Assembly (NCBI GenBank): GCA_963751165.1
Contig: CAVVTP010000023.1
Coordinates: 66,329-130,328 of the forward strand
DNA from: Roseiarcus sp963751165
Lineage (GTDB): Bacteria > Pseudomonadota > Alphaproteobacteria > Rhizobiales > Beijerinckiaceae
DNA: 64,000 nt
Direction of reading: 5' to 3'
The position numbers and the translations under genes are program-made. This document shows, piece by piece, positions 57,496 to 64,000 of the stretch (position 1 is the stretch's first letter; every line of letters begins with the position of its first letter). The notes beneath the pieces were generated by a model. The model was not told the origin of the DNA. It ran no database searches and saw nothing but the letters and a program-made list of their open reading frames with translations.

Positions 57496-57587
57496 GGGCC
57501 CCCCGCCGGTGAAAAAGCGAATCCGCTAGCGCTTACACGGGAAAGACGACCGGGGCAAATCGCAGGATCGACCAATGACGGTCGCTG

Positions 57588-58199
57588 TCACATCGGAGGC
57601 ACGAGCCCGTCCTTGCCGATGAGCACAAACACCGCGTCGATCGACCCGTCATCCTGGCGCCGTCCCCGGGCGATGATCGCCGCGCCGGGTTTCAGTTCGT
57701 CCTTCGCGCCCGGCTCGAGAGCGACGATCGGCGTCTTCGGATCGACGATGATCGTCTGCTGGCCGCCTTTGTAGCTCACGGTGAGCTTGGGCCCGCTCGC
57801 AGCGTCGACGCGCGCATTGATATTGCCGTTGGTCATGGTGCTGCCCGGCGCGAGATCGAACGGACGGAAGCCCTCGCCGGTCCCCCGCATCGCCTCGGGG
57901 AAGATGTGGACCTCCATCGCCTTCTGTTCGCCGCCCTCGCTCGGCATCGCCGCGACGCCCACAAAGGTCCCGGGCTTCACGTCGGCAAGCGCGGCGGGCG
58001 CGACGAGGACGAAGCGCGTTTTCGGATTGAGGCGGACAGTGCGGTCCTCGCCGCCCCGTGTTTTCGCGGCGAAGCTCGCGCCGTCGGGGGCGACGCTCTC
58101 GATGGTTGCGCGCGCGGTGGCCAGCGGCGCATTCTGGGCGTAGGCGGTTCCGGCGAGGAAGCTCAGGGTCACGGTTAGCGCAAGGCGAAGCGATGGCAT
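57588..58199 (-). CDS. Exported protein with DUF5666-like repeats
   Basis: The 203-residue protein has a signal peptide (residues 1-22, LALTVTLSFLAGTAYA) and two similar beta-rich repeats, each with a T/K-R-L-N-P-K-T-RF or IIVDPKTPIV strand, and linkers such as DVKPGTFVGVAAMP and ELKPGAAIIARGRR. These OB-like repeats recur in DUF5666 proteins of unknown role in the periplasm. ATG at 58199 follows an upstream in-frame stretch lacking signal-peptide features. Confidence 0.65.
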   Translation of the reverse strand: MPSLRLALTVTLSFLAGTAYAQNAPLATARATIESVAPDGASFAAKTRGGEDRTVRLNPKTRFVLVAPAALADVKPGTFVGVAAMPSEGGEQKAMEVHIFPEAMRGTGEGFRPFDLAPGSTMTNGNINARVDAASGPKLTVSYKGGQQTIIVDPKTPIVALEPGAKDELKPGAAIIARGRRQDDGSIDAVFVLIGKDGLVPPM

Positions 58200-58596
58200 G
58201 GCGGCCTCCGACAGGGGAGTTCGACAGACCTTATTCAAGACGCCGGCACGCGGCAAATCCCGTCGCCCGCGTTTGTTATGGGCGCAATGACGAAATCGGC
58301 AAGCGCGCGCCGACGGCGATGTCTAGGAAAATGGAGCGGATCGCGGTTTGCAAGAACGACGAATTGATCGCTTCACTTTCCGGTCAAGTCGGAGATCGGG
58401 AGGCGCCCGCGCTTTTGAGACGGCCCGCCCGGGCGGCCCGTCGTCCGCCGTTGCTGATTGAGATCTCGGCGCGGTCAAACTCCGCTGTTACGGCCAATTC
58501 TCCCGCTGTTTCGCTTGCAGCGGTGAATTCGGATCAGCGCCTTGATATACCAGCAAATCCAGCCGGCAAGGCGATTCGTCTGAAATCGATCCCGCT
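58200..58596. other. Intergenic region, no gene recognised
   Basis: About 400 bases between the DUF5666-like gene (its upstream side) and the end of pheA, both leftward. No protein-like frame and no recognisable RNA. It probably contains the DUF5666-like gene's promoter and the pheA terminator. Confidence 0.4.
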
Positions 58597-59454
58597 CTAC
58601 CGTCCGTTCTGCGTCTCGGCCCGGAAGGGATGGGCCGGATAGACGCCGAGGATGCGCATTTCGCGGGAGAAGAACTTGAGCTCCTCGAGCGCCCGCATGA
58701 GCGGCGGATCGTCGGGATGGCCATCGACGTCGGAGAGAAACTGGGTGGCGGAAAACTCGCCGCCCTCCATGTAGCTCTCGAGCTTGGTCATGTTGACCCC
58801 GTTGGTGGCGAAGCCGCCGAGCGCCTTGTAGAGAGCGGCCGGAACGTTCCGCACCCGAAAGACGAAGGTCGTCACGACCGGCCCCGAGCCGGGCTTCGTC
58901 CAGTTCGGATCCTTCGACAGGATGATGAAACGCGTCGTGTTGTGCTTCTCGTCCTCGACGTTGGCGACCAGCGTCTCAAGGCCATAAATTTGGCCGGCGA
59001 GCCGCGTTGCCAGCGCGGCCCGGGTCTTGTCGCCCCATTCGGCGACCTCGCGCGCCGCGCCCGCGGTGTCGCTCGCGACCACCGGCTTGAGCTTGTGGCG
59101 GCGGATGATATTTCGGCACTGGCCGAGCGCATGGACGTGGCTGTGAACGGTCTTCAGGCCTTCGACCCGCGCTCCCCGGGGGGCGAGCAGCTGGAAGTGG
59201 ATCGGCAGGAACGTCTCGCCGACGATATGCAGGCCCGAGGCGGGCAGGAGCGTATGGATGTCGGCCACGCGTCCGGCGATCGAATTCTCGATCGGGATCA
59301 TGCCGAGATCGGCTGCGCCCTCCTGAAGCGCTGCGAACGCATCCTCGAAGGTCGCCGCGGGAATCGGCGTCAGGTCGGGATAATTGTCGACGCAGGCGAT
59401 ATGCGAATTGGCCCCCGGCTCCCCCTGGTAGACGATCGAATGCGTTTCCGTCAA
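58597..59454 (-). CDS. pheA: Prephenate dehydratase
   Basis: The 285-residue enzyme makes phenylpyruvate from prephenate in phenylalanine synthesis. GEPGANSHIACVDNYP opens the catalytic domain, and ENSIAGRV and NTTRFIIL segments are typical. The ACT domain (from about residue 190: VTTFVFRVRNVPAALYKALGGFATNGVNMTKLES) gives feedback control by phenylalanine. The TTG at 59454 follows GAGGAGAG and fits family length; no ATG is suitably placed. Confidence 0.92.
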   Translation of the reverse strand: MTETHSIVYQGEPGANSHIACVDNYPDLTPIPAATFEDAFAALQEGAADLGMIPIENSIAGRVADIHTLLPASGLHIVGETFLPIHFQLLAPRGARVEGLKTVHSHVHALGQCRNIIRRHKLKPVVASDTAGAAREVAEWGDKTRAALATRLAGQIYGLETLVANVEDEKHNTTRFIILSKDPNWTKPGSGPVVTTFVFRVRNVPAALYKALGGFATNGVNMTKLESYMEGGEFSATQFLSDVDGHPDDPPLMRALEELKFFSREMRILGVYPAHPFRAETQNGR

Positions 59455-59534
59455 AACTCTCTCCTCTTTCGTGCTTCTTCGCGGCCTTTGCGGTGAATGT
59501 TCACAGCCAAGTACACCAAGCGACACGAAGATCA

Positions 59535-60275
59535 TCAGCCTCCCCGCGAGGCCAGAAGCGTCCTCGCCCGCTCAAGGTCTTCCGGCGTGTCGACGCCGAG
59601 CGGCGCGACGTCGACGACCGAGATGTCGATGCGCATGCCAGCCTCCAGCGCCCTCAGCTGCTCGAGGCGTTCGCGTCGCTCGAGCGGGGAGGGCGGCAGA
59701 GAGACGAAGCGCGCCAGCGCCTCGCGCCGATAGGCGTAAAGCCCGATGTGGTGGAGAAGCTGCCCCTCGCCCCAGGGCGCCCGGGCGCGGGTGAAGTAAA
59801 GCGCCCTCAGGCGCCCAGGGGAAATCTCGGCTCCGACCGCCTTGACGACATTCGGGTCGTCCTTCTCCTCGGCGCGCTCAATCGGCGTTGCGAGCGTCGC
59901 GATGTCGACCGCGGCATCCGCAAGCGGGGCGAGGCAGGCGCGCACCGCCGTGCGCTCGATCGTCGGGAGATCGCCCTGGACATTGACGACGACGTCGAAC
60001 TCCACGCCCGAATCGATCGCTCCGAGGGCCTCGAACAGGCGGTCGGATCCGCTCTGATGGTCGGACCGGGTCATGACCGCCCTGCCGCCCGCGGTTTCGA
60101 CCGCCGCCGAGACGCGCCGGTCGTCCGTCGCCACGATCACGGGTCCGACCTCCGCCTCGATCGCCCGCCGCCAGACATGGACGATCATCGGCTCGCCGCG
60201 GATCTCCGCAAGCGGCTTGCCCGGCAGGCGGGTCGAAGCCATGCGCGCGGGAATGAGAACGATCGGGCGAGCCAT
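59535..60275 (-). CDS. kdsB: 3-deoxy-manno-octulosonate cytidylyltransferase
   Basis: The 246-residue enzyme activates KDO with CTP for lipopolysaccharide core synthesis. IPARMASTRLPGKPL at the N-terminus, DHQSGSDRLFEAL and VVVNVQGDLPTI (metal-binding Asp) are characteristic. C-terminal VDVAPLGVDTPEDLERAR is standard. ATG at 60275 gives MARPIVLIPAR. It is 80 bases upstream of pheA on the same strand, an arrangement commonly found beside a cycM-like gene. Confidence 0.93.
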   Translation of the reverse strand: MARPIVLIPARMASTRLPGKPLAEIRGEPMIVHVWRRAIEAEVGPVIVATDDRRVSAAVETAGGRAVMTRSDHQSGSDRLFEALGAIDSGVEFDVVVNVQGDLPTIERTAVRACLAPLADAAVDIATLATPIERAEEKDDPNVVKAVGAEISPGRLRALYFTRARAPWGEGQLLHHIGLYAYRREALARFVSLPPSPLERRERLEQLRALEAGMRIDISVVDVAPLGVDTPEDLERARTLLASRGG

Positions 60276-60402
60276 GTCGGGGAAGAAGCCGGCGGAAAGC
60301 GGGCTTATACGTGTTGCCAAGCCCCGCGCAAAGCGGCTAATCAACGCCGAGCCGGGCGTCGTAGCCCATCCTCTTTATTTTGCCGATGGAAGCCGCCGCC
60401 CA

Positions 60403-61407
60403 ATGCATTCTGCCGAATTCAACCGGACCGCGCTCGTTGTGCTGGGGTCGATCCTGTTCGCCATGCTGCTCGTGGCGTTCAGCAATCTCGTGTTCGCGCC
60501 GGCGCCGCCCGCCGTGCCCGGCTACGCTCTTCCGAGCTCGGCCGGGGAAACGGCCGCCGTCCCCGCAGCAGCGGCGCCGAAGGAGACGCCGCTGCCGGTG
60601 CTGCTCGCCAAGGCCGAGGTCAAGAAGGGCGAGCAGGACGCCAAGGTCTGCACGACCTGCCATAATTTCGAGAAGGGCGCCGGCGCCAAGATCGGTCCGC
60701 CGCTCTGGGGCGTGGTCGGACGTCCGATCGCTTCGGTCGCAGGCTTTGACTATTCCGATTCGATCAAGAAGATCGGCGGCGACTGGACCTATGACAAGCT
60801 GGAACACTGGATCGCGGACCCGAGAGCCTTGGCGCCGGGCACCAAGATGGCCTTCGCCGGCGAGAAGGATCCGCAGAAGGACGCCGACATAATCGACTAT
60901 CTGCATACGCTGAGCGACAACCCGGTTCCCCTCCCGAAGCCTTCCGAAGCGCCCGCGCCTGCCGCCGCCCCCGCCGCAGCGGCCGCGGCCGCTGCCCCCG
61001 CCGCTGCGGCGGCGCCGGCCGGCGGTCCGGCCGAAGAGTCGCTCCCGGCTTTACTCGCCTCCGCCGACTCCAAGAAAGGCGAGCAGGATGCGAGGATTTG
61101 CGGGGCCTGCCACAACTTCCAGAAAGGCCAGGGCGCCAAGATCGGGCCGGACCTATGGGACGTTGTCGGGCGTCCGGTCGGCTCGTTCCCGGGCTTCACC
61201 TATTCCGATTCGCTCAAGAAGATCGGCGGCGACTGGACCTACGCCAAGCTCAACAAGTGGATCACGGACCCGAAAGCGATGGCCTCGGACACCAAGATGA
61301 TCTTCCCCGGCGAACACAGCGCCAAAAAGCGCGCCGATATCCTCGCCTTTCTGCATACGCTCAGCGATAAGCCGGTCCCGTTCCCGAAGGAGGCTTCGGC
61401 GAAATAA
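60403..61407 (+). CDS. Membrane-anchored cytochrome c with two tandem haem domains
   Basis: The 334-residue protein has an N-terminal anchor helix (about 9-33), then two copies of a class I cytochrome c domain. The first haem site is CTTCH (Cys83, Cys86, His87), the second CGACH in the second half; distal Met ligands are in GTKMAFAG and DTKMIFPG. The domains are closely similar (KIGGDWTY, WITDP, LHTLS in both) and are joined by an Ala/Pro-rich linker. The single-domain CycM cytochrome, which passes electrons to cytochrome oxidase, is usually found at this locus. Duplication of the domain is unusual. Confidence 0.9.
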   Translation: MHSAEFNRTALVVLGSILFAMLLVAFSNLVFAPAPPAVPGYALPSSAGETAAVPAAAAPKETPLPVLLAKAEVKKGEQDAKVCTTCHNFEKGAGAKIGPPLWGVVGRPIASVAGFDYSDSIKKIGGDWTYDKLEHWIADPRALAPGTKMAFAGEKDPQKDADIIDYLHTLSDNPVPLPKPSEAPAPAAAPAAAAAAAAPAAAAAPAGGPAEESLPALLASADSKKGEQDARICGACHNFQKGQGAKIGPDLWDVVGRPVGSFPGFTYSDSLKKIGGDWTYAKLNKWITDPKAMASDTKMIFPGEHSAKKRADILAFLHTLSDKPVPFPKEASAK

Positions 61408-61444
61408 GCTGATTGGGAAGTGAAGCGCGATGCGTGGCCTATCG

Positions 61445-61483
61445 CGTCGGCACGGTCCGCCCCTTGGAGGGTCCGTACCGACG
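61445..61483. terminator. Possible terminator hairpin after the cytochrome gene
   Basis: CGTCGGCACGGTCC (61445-61458) and GGTCCGTACCGACG (61470-61483) can pair at 12 of 14 positions around an 11-base loop. It lies 38 bases after the cytochrome stop. No T-run follows, so it might be a bidirectional or factor-dependent terminator, or a palindromic repeat. Confidence is limited. Confidence 0.45.
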
Positions 61484-61567
61484 CCGATTTGGATATAAGC
61501 TCCGGACTTTCGGGGACTGAAGTTCGAGTCTCTTTGGAGCGCTTGCCAGCGTCTCGGCCATCCAGAC

Positions 61568-61915
61568 TTAGTCCGCCGGCGGCGGCATGGCGCAGATTTC
61601 AGATCGCACGAGGAATTGCTTCTCACGGCCGTTGTCGAGGGAGAACATTCCTCCCCTTCCGGGCACGACGTCGATGATGAGGTCGGTGTGCTTCCAGACG
61701 TCGTATTGCGAACTGCCGATGTAGAAGGGCGCGCCGCCGATCTCGCCAAGCTTCACGTCATTCTCTCCGATGAGGAATTCGTCCCGCGGGTAGCACATCG
61801 GCGAGGAGCCGTCGCAGCAGCCGCCTGACTGGTGGAACAGCACCGGCCCGTGATCGGCCACGATCTCGGCTATGAGCTTCAGCGCCTCCGGCGTTGCAGA
61901 AACTTTTCCCTCCAT
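61568..61915 (-). CDS. DUF779 family protein
   Basis: The 115-residue protein has the DUF779 pattern: LIAEIVADHGPVLFHQSGGCCDGSSPMCYP, DVKLGEIGGAPFYIGSSQYD and a C-terminal LDIDVVPGRGGMFSLDN-like region with paired cysteines. Genes of this family almost always stand next to an aldehyde dehydrogenase, as here, and a role in aldehyde oxidation is suspected but not established. ATG at 61915 is followed by MEGKVSATPEALK. The conserved cysteines may bind a metal. Confidence 0.85.
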   Translation of the reverse strand: MEGKVSATPEALKLIAEIVADHGPVLFHQSGGCCDGSSPMCYPRDEFLIGENDVKLGEIGGAPFYIGSSQYDVWKHTDLIIDVVPGRGGMFSLDNGREKQFLVRSEICAMPPPAD

Positions 61916-62047
61916 TCGTTCACTCCTTCGCCGTTTCCGCTCGCCTCGCCGATGGGCCGCCAAGCCGCCGGATGCGGCTTTTGAGCAGGACCCTCAAAAG
62001 GACCGGCGACGCGAGCGGACGCGACGCCGCCTTGCGCCCGCGGCCGC

Positions 62048-63565
62048 TCAGAAGAAGCCAAGCTTCTTTGCGCTGTAGCTGACGAGCATGTTCTTCGTCT
62101 GCTGGTAGTGGTCAAGCATCATCTTATGCGTCTCGTGCCCAATGCCGGACTGCTTGTATCCGCCGAACGCGGCGTGCGCCGGATAGGCGTGATAGCAGTT
62201 CGTCCAGACCCGGCCCGCCTGGATCGCGCGGCCGAACCGGTAGCAGCGGTTCGCGTCGCGGCTCCAGATTCCGGCGCCGAGGCCGTAGAGGGTGTCGTTG
62301 GCGATGTGCAGCGCCTCGTCGTCGGTCTTGAAGGTCGTGACCGACACCACCGGCCCAAAAATCTCCTCCTGGAAGATCCGCATCTTGTTGTGGCCCTTGA
62401 ACACGGTCGGCTTCACGTAGTAACCACCCGCATATTCGCCCTCGAGCATGTTGCGCTCGCCGCCGATGAGGACCTCGGCCCCTTCTTTCTTGCCGATGTC
62501 GATGTAGGAGAGGATCTTCTCGAGCTGCTCGGAAGAGGCCTGGGCGCCGATCATCGTCTCCGGATCGAGCGGGCTGCCCTGAACGATTGCATCGACGCGC
62601 TTCAGCGCCCGGTCCATGAGCTTGTCGTAGACCGACTCCTGGATCAGCGCACGGCTCGGGCAGGTACAAACCTCGCCCTGATTGAGCGCGAACATCACGA
62701 AGCCTTCGATCGCCTTGTCGAAGAAGTCGTCGTCCTCCGCACAAATGTCAGCGAAGAATATGTTGGGCGACTTGCCGCCGAGTTCGAGCGTCACCGGGAT
62801 CAGGTTCTGCGAGGCGTATTGCATGATGAGCCGCCCAGTCGTCGTCTCGCCGGTGAAAGCGATCTTCGCGATCCGGTTCGACGATGCGAGCGGCTTGCCG
62901 GCCTCGAGGCCAAAGCCGTTTACGACATTGAGGACGCCCTTGGGCAGGAGGTCGCCGACGAGCTCCATGAGCACCATCGCCGAGGCCGGGGTCTGTTCGG
63001 CGGGCTTCAAGACGACGCAATTGCCGGCCGCGAGCGCCGGAGCAAGCTTCCATACAGCCATCAGGATCGGGAAGTTCCACGGAATGATCTGGCCGACGAC
63101 GCCGAGCGGTTCATGGAAGTGGTAGGCGACCGTGTCGTGGTCGACCTCGCTAATCGAGCCTTCCTGCGCGCGGATCGCGGTGGCGAAATAGCGGAAATGA
63201 TCGATCGCAAGCGGAATATCGGCGGCGGTCGACTCCCGGATCGGCTTGCCGTTGTCCCAAGTCTCAACGAGCGCGAGCTTGTCGAGATTGGCCTCCATCC
63301 GGTCGGCGATCTTGTTGAGGATTTGGGCGCGTTCAGCGGGAGGGGTACGACCCCAGGCGTCTTTGGCCGCATGGGCGGCGTCGAGTGCGGCTTCGATATC
63401 GTTCGCGTCTGAACGCGCGATCTCGCACACCGGCTGTCCGGTGATCGGAGAAATGTTGTCGAAATACTTGCCTGCGTTCGGGGCCCGCCATTCGCCGCCG
63501 ATGTAGTTCTCGTAGCGCTTGGCGAAGGGGGACTTGAGGGCAATGTTGAGGTCGACCTTGGTCAT
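62048..63565 (-). CDS. NAD-dependent aldehyde dehydrogenase, ExaC/AcoD type
   Basis: The 505-residue enzyme oxidises acetaldehyde or other short aldehydes to acids. The catalytic Cys lies in NQGEVCTCPSRALIQE, the general base Glu in VTLELGGKSPNIFF, and the cofactor-binding segment in FTGETTTGRLI. Sequence resembles the ExaC group of ethanol and acetoin metabolism. It is followed by DUF779 on the same strand after 132 bases. An AT-rich palindrome near 63640 lies upstream and may carry the promoter. Confidence 0.95.
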   Translation of the reverse strand: MTKVDLNIALKSPFAKRYENYIGGEWRAPNAGKYFDNISPITGQPVCEIARSDANDIEAALDAAHAAKDAWGRTPPAERAQILNKIADRMEANLDKLALVETWDNGKPIRESTAADIPLAIDHFRYFATAIRAQEGSISEVDHDTVAYHFHEPLGVVGQIIPWNFPILMAVWKLAPALAAGNCVVLKPAEQTPASAMVLMELVGDLLPKGVLNVVNGFGLEAGKPLASSNRIAKIAFTGETTTGRLIMQYASQNLIPVTLELGGKSPNIFFADICAEDDDFFDKAIEGFVMFALNQGEVCTCPSRALIQESVYDKLMDRALKRVDAIVQGSPLDPETMIGAQASSEQLEKILSYIDIGKKEGAEVLIGGERNMLEGEYAGGYYVKPTVFKGHNKMRIFQEEIFGPVVSVTTFKTDDEALHIANDTLYGLGAGIWSRDANRCYRFGRAIQAGRVWTNCYHAYPAHAAFGGYKQSGIGHETHKMMLDHYQQTKNMLVSYSAKKLGFF

Positions 63566-64000
63566 GAGTTTCTCCCTGGTGACGCGCCGCTCTCGGCAAT
63601 GTGTTTGGTTGGCTGGATGGTACCTGCGGTGCGTTATATATTTTCAGATATAACCACCTCGAGCAATGGCCTGAGCGTGGCGCAGGGTCACGGAGGAAGC
63701 CATGAATATCGCAGTCGACCCTAAGTACTGAGACCGAACCGGAAAGCGAACTCGGGTCTATCGAAAGCGGGCTCTGCGGAGCGAATGCGAGCCGCTGCGG
63801 TCGCGGACCGAGCTCGGTGATCGTGGGGTGGGCGATTTGGGATCAACCGGTCTTGCCTGATCCCATTCCCGCGCACGAGCGCTGCTTCCAATTGGCCGGA
63901 TGTGAAGCTGTCGGGGCTGAGGATGCGTGAGCGGCGAGAGTGCGCACCGCAAGCCTCAGAAAAAGCTCGATTCGCAAAAGGAAATGAAAGGAAATGAAAG
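63566..64000. other. Intergenic region at the right edge with promoter and repeat patch
   Basis: The left part is the upstream region of the aldehyde dehydrogenase gene. No gene is recognised in the rest. The last 40 bases contain GGAAATGAAA twice and AAAGCTCGATT, similar to the patch at 33505-33565. The edge of the window truncates it. Confidence 0.4.
63633..63654. promoter_or_regulatory. AT-rich palindrome upstream of the aldehyde dehydrogenase gene
   Basis: GTTATAT (63633-63639) and ATATAAC (63648-63654) are perfect inverted repeats around an 8-base spacer, 68 bases upstream of the gene's ATG. Such a site fits an activator or repressor of aldehyde metabolism, and the AT-rich arms may double as a -10 region. 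No regulator gene is in the window to link to it. Confidence 0.45.

Noticed and set aside
61515..61535. Sequence resembling a tRNA T-loop (GTTCGAGTC)
   Set aside because: No matching acceptor stem, anticodon arm or 3-prime end could be folded around it.

Overview
The window reads as chromosomal DNA from a GC-rich alphaproteobacterium, most likely a member of the Hyphomicrobiales (Rhizobiales) near Beijerinckiaceae, Methylocystaceae or Bradyrhizobiaceae. This rests on gene order (hisB-hisH-hisA-hisF; ubiE-ubiB-coaBC-dut; acnA next to ccmAB; pheA and kdsB beside a CycM-like cytochrome), on codon bias and on product resemblance. No rRNA, tRNA or CRISPR array was seen. The genus cannot be fixed from the sequence alone.

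Layout. 0.5-8.5 kb: an accessory sugar or lactone module (GMC oxidoreductase, remnant of an SMP-30 lactonase, DoxX, cupin, double VOC protein, SMP-30 lactonase, two SDRs, a sugar epimerase). 9-20 kb: CBS protein, patatin, DUF4337, PHA depolymerase with an intact ISAs1 element just upstream, Grx4, an interrupted moaA, an L,D-transpeptidase, a decayed SIS-domain gene and a GGDEF-EAL protein. 20-27 kb: aldo/keto reductase and a Liv/amide-type ABC transporter with two tandem binding proteins, the first frameshifted. 27-33 kb: a wrecked IS1634-like transposase, then purine breakdown (puuE-uraD fusion, guaD) and an enoyl-CoA hydratase. 33.8-43 kb: housekeeping genes (rpsT, cysK with an Rrf2 regulator, dut, coaBC, ubiB, ubiE, hisF, hisA, hisH, hisB). 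43-46 kb: lyxose-isomerase-like cupin and a cobalt-type nitrile hydratase operon (alpha, beta, activator). 46.8-53 kb: fmt, cupin, an orphan ParA with a coupled 90-residue membrane protein, DUF4142, acnA. 53-64 kb: ccmAB, glutathionyl-hydroquinone reductase, B12-radical SAM protein, pheA, kdsB, a tandem two-haem cytochrome, DUF779 and an aldehyde dehydrogenase.

The most striking global pattern is that genes expected to be intact (cysK, uraD, one ABC binding protein, ubiE) carry extra bases. In the three clean single-insertion cases the restored sequence is a GANTC site, the target of the alphaproteobacterial CcrM adenine methylase. A systematic sequencing error at methylated sites explains this better than true gene death, so these genes should be treated as probably functional until reads are checked. 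True decay is better supported for the SIS-domain gene, the SMP-30 fragment and the IS1634-like transposase.

Candidates for less-described biology are the SMP-30/VOC/DoxX/epimerase module, the ParA plus small membrane protein pair, the tandem-duplicated CycM cytochrome, a near-perfect palindrome between rrf2 and cysK, and dispersed low-GC intergenic patches built from short GGAACAGGG or CCCTG-type words.
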